From: Hirudinaria manillensis
Taxonomy: Eukaryota; Annelida; Clitellata; Hirudinida; Hirudinidae
Assembly: GCA_034509925.1 (NCBI GenBank)
Contig: CM067531.1
Coordinates: 9,963,319-10,027,318, forward strand
DNA length: 64,000 nucleotides
Reading direction: 5' to 3'
Shown here: positions 34,677 through 46,800 of the stretch, piece by piece
How the letters are laid out: each line of letters opens with the position of its first letter
Numbering within the stretch: position 1 is the first letter of the stretch
Position numbers and translations under genes: made by a program
Notes under the pieces: model-generated
What the model was told of the DNA's origin: nothing
The model's input: the letters and a program-made list of their open reading frames with translations, nothing else
Database searches by the model: none

Positions 34677-37600
34677 GATTACCACTTAATTAATGTGTGA
34701 TGATTAATTGTGTTTCATATGATATCTTCTCATACACATTCAGAATAACAACAACAACTTATTATTTCAATACAAGCACAGGCCACTAGATGTACATAAA
34801 TAGTAAATCATGTCCATTTAAGAGACAAATATTTCTTTTTGTTATAAAAAAAATGGTGGATTAATTAACAATGCTCAGTTATTCTGTGATGAGTGAAGTC
34901 ATCTAGCACAACTAATTGAGCACAAATCCTGGCCTCACGATTTATTCACATTTTGGACTTTGCACATCAATTTGGGTCACAGTATCACCTGATAAAGACT
35001 GTCTCTCAATCAATCAACCAGTTGATCAATCAATCAATCAATTGATCAATCAATTGATCAATCAATCAATCACTTAATCACTTAATTGTTGATTACTCAG
35101 AAGATGAAAATTGAAGTTTTAAAAAATAAATTATTATTTAAACACCTTTTTCATCTGCTTCTGTTGAGCCATTTGAGAGACTTCTGGATTGGCAGATACG
35201 TCTCTCTCGACTCTAATTAGGGCTCTGAAATTAGAACCAGTTGTTAATGACTGTGTGTAATTCTAGTGTGTGCCTGTTTGGACTCAAAGATATTTTCATG
35301 AGCACGTGACACTGAAATGCCAACTTAGTACAAGAACTTGCAAATGCTTTTTGTTTGCTTATTTACAACTAGTGGTGCCCAGCCACGCGTTGCTGTGGCT
35401 TGGTCTAATTAATTTTATAAGAAAGAAATTTTCAAATATGTTTATTTTTACAATTTCACCAATTTGCTTGAGGGTTACGATAGTTTGAGCTTTTTAATGT
35501 CTCTCGAAAGTTTATTTACATAGATCAGGCCGTGACGTCGTCGTGGCAAGATGGCCGGATTTTCGAAAAAAGCGTATTTTTACATGATGTAGTTGTGGCA
35601 CATGTATGAAACCTATATAAAAACACTCCTCTAATCGAGCACTATGTTGTGTCAAAATTTCAAAGCAATTGGTTAAGTACTTTCAGAGAACATTTGCATG
35701 TTACAAACACACATTGCATTTTTATTTATATAGGTTAAACAAAAAAAATACTCAAAAAAAAAAACAAATTACATGAAGGTTAGTCAGAAATTAACAATTA
35801 ACATTTATTAACATAATGAGATGAATTTCTGACAATGACCAATTACATCATCACCACAACACAAGACTGTTGTTTTCAAGTTTTGTTTCATACAAACTTA
35901 ATGGCACATAATACTTCAAGTATTAATAATTAAACAATTGATACTGATAATAACTGCTGATAATAACTGATAACAACACACTTCAAACTGCTTACTTCTC
36001 AGGGGACTGTTTTATCATCCGAAAGGCCTGCTTCGAAGAGGCCACCTTGGTCCCGTTGATACTCACAATCACGTCGTTCTGATTAAGATGAACGAAATCA
36101 ATGTACTGACGATGCTGATGACGAAGATGATGAGGAGGAGGAATATGATGATGGCTTTCGAGGAGACTGGGATGATGCTGCTGCTAAATGTTTGTCATAC
36201 TGAGGGCAGTGATGGCGATGATCATAATGATGATGACATAGACAATGATGATGATAATGATGGTGATGTTGACGGTGATGATGACGATGACGGCCATGAT
36301 GATGATGACAGTAAGTATGCTGAATACCAGCCTTGTGCAAGCCAGCTTTGTGGGCAGGCGATCCAGTGGATATGGAAGTCACGACCACCACTTCTTCAAA
36401 CTTTTCTACGGAAAATTCCTGAGGAGACGTTAATTGATGATGACTTAATGGATGATGATGATGATGATTCTTTGCAATCACTTAAATGATTTAATGTGCT
36501 TAATCATTTTTAAACTATTTTAGCTTAAAACCATTAATAATGAAGATAGAAATAACACTAATGATGGTATTAATAATTATAATTATTTAAATAATAATAA
36601 CAATAATAATAATAGAAATAGTGAGAGCAACACAATAATAGACAATATGGCAATCTATAATAATAAACTTCAAAGCATAATGAGAATTAGACGGATTTGC
36701 TAACAATAGAATATTGTTATTATTATTTTTATTATTATTATTATTATTATTACTAACACCTTAATAAAACCATTGTCTTCAAGTGCAAAATATTATAATC
36801 AATAAATTATCAATAACGTAGTAAAACCAACATCTGCAAATGTGATATTATAAACTTATTATATTTATATTATCACATTATATTATTATATTGATATTAT
36901 ATTGCAGGTTTAACCAAAACATTCCAATGTTCCAATGTTGTAATACTATCATCAATATCACATTATAACAATAAAACCAATGTCTTTAAGAATAATATTA
37001 TTACTAATTGCTAATAAATTATTAACACAATTAATTGCTAATAAATAATTTATTAGAAATAATTTATAAGAAAACCAACGTCTTCGAAAACCAGTCCGAG
37101 TTGAGGCGATGACTTGACAAGTTCACACTCGAAATGGGAACACGACTTCTTTTTCATTTCCATGAGTTCACACCAAGGCATTGAATCTGTAAGATGTTTA
37201 GAAACAATTTCAATCTTTTTACTAACTGTTTTATTAAATTGGTTTAATTATTTATTAATTAATTATAAAATGATTATCTTTCATCATATATGAATAAATT
37301 GATATTTGTCGTGCAAGTCGGCGGAACCGCATTTTAGGTTGAGGCAACAGTTGTTATGTGCTTTGTTTGATGTCCAGCCCTTGGTTAGGGGCATTACATT
37401 ATATGATTAACAGTGTGCCTTCATATCCTGTTATGATAATAGGATAATGCTCTAAAGACTCAATAAATACATGAACATATACTTATGAAATGAAATAATG
37501 CAACAAAAAGGGACAGACAACTACAGCTCATCAGTGGAGCTTTTTTTGACATTATATCATAATCCTCTCTGTCACAATATTAAAACATTTTGGCAAACAA

Positions 37601-39442
37601 ATGCTTCTTATTGGCATCGGCATTTGTAATTTGAAATGCAATCCACACAAGACTTAATAAACGATTAATTACTTTCTAACCAGTGAAATTGTAATAAATT
37701 AAAATTAAACCAATTTAATGAAATGTACAGTATTACTGAGCAAGAATCAGATCCAAAACAAATTACTGACAAATACAAAGCAATCAGACAAAACCAACCA
37801 ATGGCAAGAGAGCAGAAGATATAAGACCCAGGGGGCGTGGCCAGGAGCCTCGTGCAGCCAACCACGACCACATTCATCTGTCCGATGCTCAACTTCATGT
37901 TCCTATAAAAGACATCCTTTGGCTCCACTTTCTGAGTTGGCATGACGAAGAAAGGTTTGTAGCGAATCTTGTAATTTGGAAGCGTGTGCTTCTTTCGAAC
38001 TTGTCTCTTGATCTGCAGATGATGTTCTAATTGGTCAGTCTAACGTTCCAAAATTAAATTTAAGATTTTGTTGAATATGAATTATTATTATATTATTATA
38101 AATCTTTGAATGTATATATAATCCCATTTTGTAAATGATTGAAATTGTCAAATAGATTGCCATTTTGTTTCTCTGTATAGCAGAAGCCAACCTGATTGGT
38201 TATGATGGAAGCCAATTGAGCGATTGGTCTACCTTCGAAATGGGAATCCACTTCAAATTCAAGTATAGGATCCTGACAAACAAGGTAAGCCATAAAGCAT
38301 CAATTAAAATTATTATTATTTGTTACCAATTGTTATAATTGGCATAAATTTGCATTAATGAATAGCTAATGTCTAACATCCTGTTTGATATGTCTGATAT
38401 CTCACCAATTGTGTGATGATAATGAATATTAAAATGGCATATAATTAACAATATAAATCCAAATATAAATCTCTTCTCAATGGCAACACAAAACAATACA
38501 AAGACAAACCACCTTTGTGAATGCAAAGGACCAATGCCTGTAAGGAACTGTTGAGAACTGGAGTCTGGCAGTCCCTTGCAGTTTGGTTACCGTCACCGAA
38601 AGATAAGCAGACTTTCCGAAAACCATGCCAACGTCGACAGCCAATTGAAAGCGACCGTTGTAGGTCAGGTCGAGAAGTATGGCGACCTCGTCTATGACGT
38701 GGTCTTCGCTGACCGAGATGTTGGATAAGGAGACGTTTTTGATGATGGGAAACGTCCTCCCAAGGTTGAAACCTCGGATGCGGATTTCATCGAGTAGTTT
38801 TCCAGTTGTTGATTGCAGAAGCTCAGAGAATTCAATTTTAAGCTTTTTCATGGCCCATCTAAATTTTCATTGTATTTTTAATAATTATTTGGATGAGGTT
38901 TATTTATTAATGATAATGCTAGAATGTTGGAAATACAATATTTAAAATTATTTCGTGTGAATGAATGAGTATTTGCATCATCAAAGTCATTATTAACTTG
39001 CTGAATATAAAGAGTCAGAATTTAGAAAATGCTAGAGAACAGAGTACAGATTATAGAGTAACAAGCAACAATATAATTTCCCACAATTAACAGGATTTAT
39101 TCAAATTGACTCACTTTCTCACACGGTCAGCATCCTTCAATTCTTGAAAGAGAAATTGGAAGATAAAGTTTAAACTTTTATAAGATTCCTTCTCATCCTG
39201 AACATTCAAGTTTTCAAAAATATTTAAAAGCTCCTGGAATTAAAAATTTCAGTAACAGCATTCAAGGGCTATTTTCCCAACAAAAACCAATACACCTGTG
39301 GCAGAACAAATGGATCAGATTGTGATTTCCACTTGTCAGTGACAATGGGGAGAGACTTGAACCAATACCGAAAAAATACATACTGAACAAGCAACGTTAA
39401 GATGATTCCAAAAAATATGCTCAGCAAAATGACTCCAATCAT
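29634..39442 (-). CDS. PDZD8: PDZ domain-containing protein 8 (ER contact-site lipid transfer protein)
   Basis: PDZD8 is an ER-anchored SMP-domain lipid transfer protein at ER-endosome/lysosome and ER-mitochondria contacts. Nineteen exons, 5' to 3' on the minus strand: 39442-39296, 39233-39115, 38858-38513, 38272-38192, 38012-37799, 37186-37080, 36418-36332, 36078-35996, 35224-35146, 34558-34307, 33995-33906, 33476-33333, 32999-32893, 32675-32499, 32401-32323, 32107-31984, 31373-31222, 30810-30643, 30434-29634. They sum to 1118 residues (human 1154). Order: N-terminal membrane anchor (2-24), SMP (about 88-260: ELLQSTTGKLL, VFGKSAYL, HFEGRPIAQL), PDZ (about 328-405), C2-like (about 520-670), C1 zinc finger (about 684-735, from HNFQ to CQQQTTC), coiled coil (about 830-910) and an acidic tail. 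Met at 39442 is chosen because TTTTGCAG just upstream looks like the acceptor of a 5' UTR intron. The exon 7 donor is read as AAG|GC, because only that gives a PDZ of normal length. Confidence 0.95.
32120..32280. repeat. TTAA-rich simple repeat in a PDZD8 intron
   Basis: Repeated TTAATTAATTAA runs interrupted by TAGGGTTAGGTTAA, present twice (near 32150 and 32243). It lies between the two exons encoding the C1 zinc finger. Confidence 0.7.
34635..34676. repeat. (AATC)n microsatellite
   Basis: About ten uninterrupted AATC units in PDZD8 intron 9. A looser related block follows at 34995-35090. Confidence 0.85.
35370..35739 (-). mobile_element. Interspersed-repeat remnant in a PDZD8 intron
   Basis: Read on the minus strand it begins CCTATATAAATAAAAATGCA and ends GCAACGCGTGGCTGGGCACC followed by ACTAGT. 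This arrangement is familiar from widespread invertebrate repeats whose one end is an ATATAAATAAAAATG stretch and whose other end carries a GCAACGCGTGGC-type block. I cannot assign the class (3' end of a LINE, Helitron or MITE), and no coding frame remains. Confidence 0.5.
36098..36330. repeat. CAT/ATG-rich simple repeat filling PDZD8 intron 7
   Basis: Degenerate (ATG)n on the plus strand. On the minus strand it stays open in the exon 7 frame and would read His/Ser-rich, but it sits between a GC donor (36331-36330) and the exon 8 acceptor and is most simply intronic. Confidence 0.7.
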
Positions 39443-41237
39443 TGCAAAATGCTGCAAAACCAATGTTTTTCATAGAATAGAGTCAACGATTAACATCAGT
39501 CTCAAAAATAGTAATAAAAAACCTTCAAAAAGTTAAATGAAGAATGCGATCTTGGATCATGTCATGTGTAGTCAGATTGTTCCCGTAAGTTTAATGAAAC
39601 GTAATATGTTTTTCATCCAAACTGGCTATATTATCCTAGCGAGTAAATAAGGATAACTTATCATACAACTAAATTAAACATTTTAAAGAAAGAAAGCGTT
39701 ATATAACAATAAAGCAATTGCAAGTCCACAAAACAATGGTCATGCTTATTTTTATTTTTATTTAAGCAAACACGTCAGTCAAGAGTGAAACCCCACCTTT
39801 AATTTAAAATTACTAGTAATTTGAGGTGTGTAAACAACGATAGTTTTGTTTAAACACCACGATAATAACGGCTTTAAAATAATGTTATTTTATGTAGCTT
39901 TAAAAACGGATTCATCTTGCAATCCTTCTACTAAATCTAACACGTAACTTTTCAAATTAGGACTTAAAATAAAATTCGCACCTTACTCAAAGGTACAAGA
40001 GATCTTAATGTTATTTATTCAAATGTTGCGTTACTATCTATCAGCGACATAAGTGTTGTTGGCTTGGATTTTGTTATTTGTGAGATTGTCATGTAACAAG
40101 TTAAAGAAATTTAGGCAACACCTCTTCTCACATTGACATGTTTTCGCTTGCTTCAATGAGCTAAGAAAGGCCTTTAGGTATGGAAAACAACGGGCTACCT
40201 CATTGACGAGATACAGTTCGGAGATTTCAATAACGATTTAGAGAGGATACGATTATATTATATTATTATAAATTTCTTTTGAAGATTCCGAGTGAGAATC
40301 AGGCGCTTCTTCCACAAATTGAAGCTGCACAACCAATTATTCCCGCGCCAGTCCTTTGATCTCCACCTGGAAATACCGACTTCCGTCTAACAGCAGCAAA
40401 AAGTTTCATTTTCCAATCCTTTTGTAAACTGTTTCTTTATTTAGAAGATATAAGGTAAATAACTAAAACCAATATCTTCCAGCTTCGTTTTAATCTCAGC
40501 CCTTCTATAGTTGATGATGTCATAAAATTGAATTAAAAATTATGTATTGAAACAAAAGGAGAAATATAAGAATGGACATAAACGAAAAACTAACGAGATA
40601 TGATAAAACAAGAGCAAATTAAAAATAAAGCATAAACGACATAAATATTAAAATGACAGATAATTGTGACAACAAACAAAATACAACCAGTTCATGGCTT
40701 GGAGGTTAAAAAGTTTGAGTGGAGTTAGCGAACGACCTCAAATCAAATCAATGAATCAATACTGAACCACGGTTGACTAGCTGGTGACGTGTTGCAAAAA
40801 GTATAAAATCATCTTGCAGAATAAATACACTCAGAATGAAAACAATGACGACAGAACAAAACAAAAAACAAAAAAACTCAATCGCATCAGCGCTCGGCAG
40901 CCGTCGAAAAGGGGTCCTCGAGACCGCCACGTAAGCAGAAAAAAATTAAAAAAAATAACACAAACATTGACGACAATGATACAGTTGAGCCGATACCGGT
41001 AGCCATAGAAACGCACTTCCCTTAGCAGACCTAGGACTGAGCGAACCCTATAGATGAACCTACAATAGTAGAAGCTTATCGTCGCAGGATGTCAAAAGTT
41101 GATAAAAAAAAAAATTAAAAAAGTTTTGTCGTCAAAGCTTTCGAGATCCTACGTTCACCGATCGACTCGTTTTTGTATGCATTTTGTATTTGTTTCGTAT
41201 TCCTTTACGAGAAGAAGAAGAAGTTGCGACTGGTCTC
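39443..41237. other. PDZD8 promoter/5' UTR and 3' flank of the nucleosidase gene
   Basis: No coding exon was found. The stretch at 40332-40352 holds a CCAAT and TTCCCGCGCC (E2F-like) and could be part of the PDZD8 promoter. The rest is AT-rich. An A-rich minus-strand flank near 41095-41125 could mark the end of the nucleosidase transcript, but no canonical signal was identified. Confidence 0.4.
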
Positions 41238-43821
41238 TCAATCCTGGGGCTTCTTCAAGGTCTCGAGCACGGACTTCATGAAAGCCGCGGCCGCCAGGGC
41301 TGCGTACGGCTGCCACTCGACGTTCTTGGTGCCGTCCACGTAGTCCGCGACGCCCCTGATGATCAGGAAGCTCTCCTTTCGACTGCCTACTATGGACTCC
41401 AATACCTGAACGAATGTCAACTTATTTAAATTTCATGTTTTCATTCGTGACTTCTTTAATCAAATATCTTGTGATTTCTTGGAACTAACTCAATAATTAC
41501 CTCTTAGTAATTTAATTAAATTAAAGATTTAATCCAAATTTGCATCAAATTCACCTGATCAAATTCACTGTCCAGTCCGATGCAGTGATATTTGGAAGCA
41601 AATTCCAGCCTGGTCTGGTCGTTGTGGACTATGGGCTTTCCAGATCCTATGCTACCGAAGTGGATGGCTGGAAAGCCTGGCTTGCTGGATGGTTCTCTGT
41701 TGTCGTCTGGTTTTGTAGGATGCCCAACCTGTATGTGCATCAAAGAGAGAAGTTATGAGTGTAGAACAGGCTAGGATTTCAAATTGTTGTTTTTAACTCA
41801 TCAACAGATTTTTTATGGTTTGTCATAATTAAAACACTCCTGTATTTTAATTTAATTCAAATATAAGAGAACTTTATTATACTTATATAATCTGTATCAT
41901 GTATGTAAACTTGTCTTAATTAAACCCCTATAATTTGATTATGGATGGATGGAGGGGTGGATGGATGAATGGGTGGATGGAGAGAGAATGGGGAGGTAGA
42001 TGAGTAACAATTCATTTGATATAACGACCAACCAAACAACTACCTCTATGACATCGTTTCCTCCTACGTTCATGAACAACCTGTCAGTCTCAGCAGGTGG
42101 TCTGGAGAAGGCGACCTCCTGACCTTCCAGGGCCTTCTGACCCTCGACGATGTAACGCTCCCAGACCTGGAGGTCACCTTCTCCGTGCTGGAACTTGAAG
42201 CTGCCCTCCTTGAGTTGCCTGGAAAGATCGAGAAGCGTGGAGTCTTTGGCTTTCCAACCTTTGACAGAAAACTTCGTAGTGTTCAGATTCTCGTCCGTCG
42301 TATCTTCCTTGACGGTCTTGTCGCAGTAAATGTAGTAACTGTCAGACGTCAGGTTGCCGCTGGAGACGAGGATGTCACCCAGTCTGACGTGTTTATAAAA
42401 GTCAGCGTAGTGGGGCACGCCTCCGCAAACTCCTACCAGCAAGACGTGGTCTATCTCTCCGAAAGTGCCTGTAATAAGGTGTAATATAAACAGTACTATA
42501 ACATGGTTGTTAACAAGGTGGTAGTCAAAATAACTGCCAGGGTATTAACAAACGAAAATAATTACAAAAAATTAATGAGTACGATGATGATGATGATAAT
42601 AATAATAATAATAATAATAATAATATTAATAATTAATGAATTTAATAAAGACGCATGAAGCATGATAGCTGGACTCTCAACTGAAAGTAGTTCCAAAATA
42701 ATCACAAACAAAACACCACAAAGTAATATTTCATAGCAAAGAATATAAGCCTTTAAATCATACAAGAGTTAAAAAGCATTTTAATGACTTTGGTGCATTA
42801 CAAGACAAAACAGAAGAGTTTCTCGTGATTTCTTGTAACTCCAATAATTACCTCGTATTAATTAAATCAAATTAAATTAAATTAAAGATTTAATCCAAAC
42901 TTTGATCAAACACCTCTCAGGAGGACCCCAACATATCTCTCAGCTCCAGGCAGGCAGAATAAATCAAAAGAACTCACCGAGGAGTCTGGTTGTGGTGTTG
43001 CCCGAGGATATTTGGGCGGCCATTTGTCTGCCGATGGCTGGAAGTTTGGTCGAGACGACTTTGAGGGATCCTATGTACCCGATGGTGTAAACATTTGATT
43101 CCCCTGCAAACAAATTTTCCAACTTATAATGCAATGCAAAATAGATTGGTTTGTGACTGACATGTGCATGTTTGTTAAATGTATTTAAACTAAAGTATTA
43201 TTATTATTATTAAATGTATTTAAAATTTATAAGTTAATAATTGTTTGTAAAATTATTTATATACTATAAATTATTTATATTATTTATTAAGTAAGTATTA
43301 TTAAAGATTATTATAAGTATTATATTCATTAAAATATTTAAACTAAAGTATTATTATAATTAAATGTATTTAAAACTTATAAATTAAATGAGATTGACCG
43401 TGCCAAGGATATTATTTATATCAAATGCAAATAAAACCCAAAATGGACTTGAGTCACCTTCGGTCTTGTACTTGACAAAAGTGGTTTTGTTTTCCATCAT
43501 GGCATCGACTGCCAATTTCTCATAATACTTGGATGTTACGATGGCCACCGATGGTTTTGTGCCATCTATCTGTGATGGAATGTTCTTCACTATCTTCAGC
43601 TCTGCATAAATAATTTGTGATGACTTAATTATTATTATTATTATTATTGTTATTATTATTATTATTATTATTAATTGACAGTTTTTGTTTACACTACTAT
43701 ATAATACACTACTATGTAATAAGCCCATAAGTGGGAGTGTATCCCTCCTGGATATCTCTAATTTAGTCCTTTTGTTTAGTTTTTTTTTGGCAAATAAATT
43801 TGTGTTACACTTTGAATGAAC

Positions 43822-43857
<36 letters not shown>

Positions 43858-46800
43858 GCTTACTAATGGCTTACTTAAGCATTCAATTGGTTCAACCAAT
43901 GACAAAGTTATTGGTATAATGAGAGTTGAGTGCAGAAGTTGTGATCAAAGTGAATGACTGTATTTGTAAACCGATGTAAGCCATATTTGTTTTTTTATTC
44001 TGGTTGCTCTTATTAGCAGAAGTTAAAATAAAACTCTTTAATTATGAAATAAATAAATAAATAAATAAATATAGCAAATATAATAAATTAATAGTAAGTA
44101 TAACAATATCTTAAAACCCATAAAACCAAGTAGATACTGAATGAGCTAATCATTTAATTCAGAAGATTAATTTGTTGCTCACATTTGTTATGCAATCAAC
44201 ACTTAGTATACAATCAATATTCAATACAATCAATACTCAATATGCAATCAATATTCAATACAATCAACATTCAATATGCCTCATCAATTGATTTCTACCC
44301 CTACTGACCTGACTTCCTGTCCAGCACCTTCCTGACCCACCTCCCAGGTTCAAGTTCCTTGATGAGGTTCCTTTCTGATAAAATTCTCAACTGCTCCTGA
44401 AGAGTGGCATGGTCTGTCTTGAGCATCCTATAATATATATATATATATATATTATAAATATAAATATATATTATAAATATAAATATATATTATAAATATA
44501 AATATATATATTATAAATATAAATATATATATATTATAAATATAAATATATATATATTATAAATATAAATATATATATTATAAATATAAATATTATGATG
44601 TGATATTTATGCATCCATCCATCCACCCATCCATCCACCCACCCATCCAACACCCATCCATCCACCCACCCATATGTATATATGTGATAATAGAAAAGCT
44701 GATCCATGGTGATGTAAGATGGTTGTAATCATGGTGACGTGAGGTGATCTATGGATTGATAATTGTATTATTGCCATATTATAATTGTATTATTGCCATG
44801 CCAAAGACAGAAAGAAAAATTTCAGAACATCTAGTTCCACTAGCCACGAGATGAACTCAATCACCCCTAAAAAGTTATCAGCCTTTCAAGAGAAGGAGAG
44901 AGTGATAATAAAAGATGAGAGATTGCGATGGTGTGAAAGTTCAAAAAGATTATCAGCTCTTGTTTATTTCAATCGCTGCTTAACACGATCCAAACGATCA
45001 AGGCAGGCGATAATGATAAGAACGTTGATGAGCACGGAGATTGATGTGTGCCGTGATGATGACGATGCAGACCGTGACGAGTCTCTGAGGTCTCTCCTGA
45101 TAATGATTAGGCTGGATTAATGCCATTTAAATCGAAGCAGGTAGCTCCAACCCCATGAGATTGTTTGCGGAATCCAAAAATTTGCCGATAAAAGCTTCAC
45201 AAATTTGACTAAAAGCTTACTCGGCTCATTTGTCCTTTTGAATTGACGATCGTACGCGGTGATAACGGAAGAATATGTGATAAGAGTTACAAACATTAAT
45301 ATTAATAATGGCAATCAATTTTACGTTTATTTATGCTTATCTACACATAAAAAAATGGCATCAGCTGAAATGAAGCTGGCATAGAGTTATTGTGGGACTG
45401 AACACCGCTGAACCGATAACCCCTCGAGATCAGTCAGTTCAGCCTTCGTCCTCATCATCACAACCATCACTATCATCATCATCATCATTTGACCAAAAGA
45501 CAGTCGTCGTGGTTGCTGTTGTTGCTATTACTTTTTCAAAGTCACTAAAACTACTTCGTCCAGGTGTTTGTTTTCAGGAGTTTACCTGCTCAACTCAGAA
45601 TAAACGTTTCAACACCTCGTGATTGATTGCAATCCACTGTACTTAAAGGGTCACCAACCAGACAAGCGGAATCAACTTCATTGAGTAGCCAAAGAAATGG
45701 ATCTACATAATGGATCTGTATAACTGATATGTTATACCATACGTATTACTTATAATACATTATATCATACGCCCCATATGTATCATTCACAACATATTGT
45801 ACCGTATGTGATATACTGGATCTACCATATAATGGATCAACCATGTATAATATGTTATACCATACGTATCACTTATAATACATTATATCATATGCCCCAT
45901 ATGTATCATTTCATAACATCATCAACGCTGCGTCATCATCATCATCATCACCGCCATCATCATTATCATCATCCATATGTGATATACTGGACCATATGTA
46001 CTATATGAACCATAAATACGTCAGGGACCAATATATGGCGTTGGTCTTAATTAATTAACTTTACATATGTAACTAGAAGCCAGTGAAAATCAATCTCAAT
46101 ACTCAAACATCTGATCTCCAAATTGTTCAATCCTTTGTTTTTATTGATGATGTACTTCAAAATAACGATCGATTGAACGTATCAATGTAGCCACACATTC
46201 AATGCAGCCACTCACAGCACAACTTCCACCTCTAAAGATCATTCTTCATGCTTAGAAACCTGAGTACAGGCAGAACTTTGTGTACCACGTGCGTGTTACA
46301 AACGATTCAGAGTTGCATTAACTAATTAGATCGTAGCCATCATCAACGCTGCGTCATCATCATCATCATCACCACCGCCATCATCATCATCACCACCACC
46401 ACCATCATCATCATCAACGACAACATCATTATCATCATCATCCATGAATGCTACTCATGAATGTCAGCGTTTCCGAGCGAGGCAAATCATGACAAAACAA
46501 ACACAAGTCCCACGGAACGAGGGATTTCCATTTCCATGTTTGCAAATCACTTGGAGATTCCTCCAATTGTTTTACCGTTAGCTTATTAATACTTCTGATG
46601 CCATGAAAGAACTTCCATCGATAACATATTCCGGTTTCCATGGCAACATAATATTAATTCAGATCCTTATTTATGATTGAAAATTACTCTCTACGACAGT
46701 GGAAAGATGAATGGATGGAAGGAAGGAAGGATGGATGGATGGATGGATGGATGGATGGATGGATGGATGGATGGATGGATGGATGGATGGATGGATGGAT

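Noticed and set aside
36326-36331. CTG|GTATTC as donor of PDZD8 exon 7
   Set aside because: It gives a phase mismatch with exon 8 and destroys the PDZ reading frame; the GC donor four bases earlier fits.
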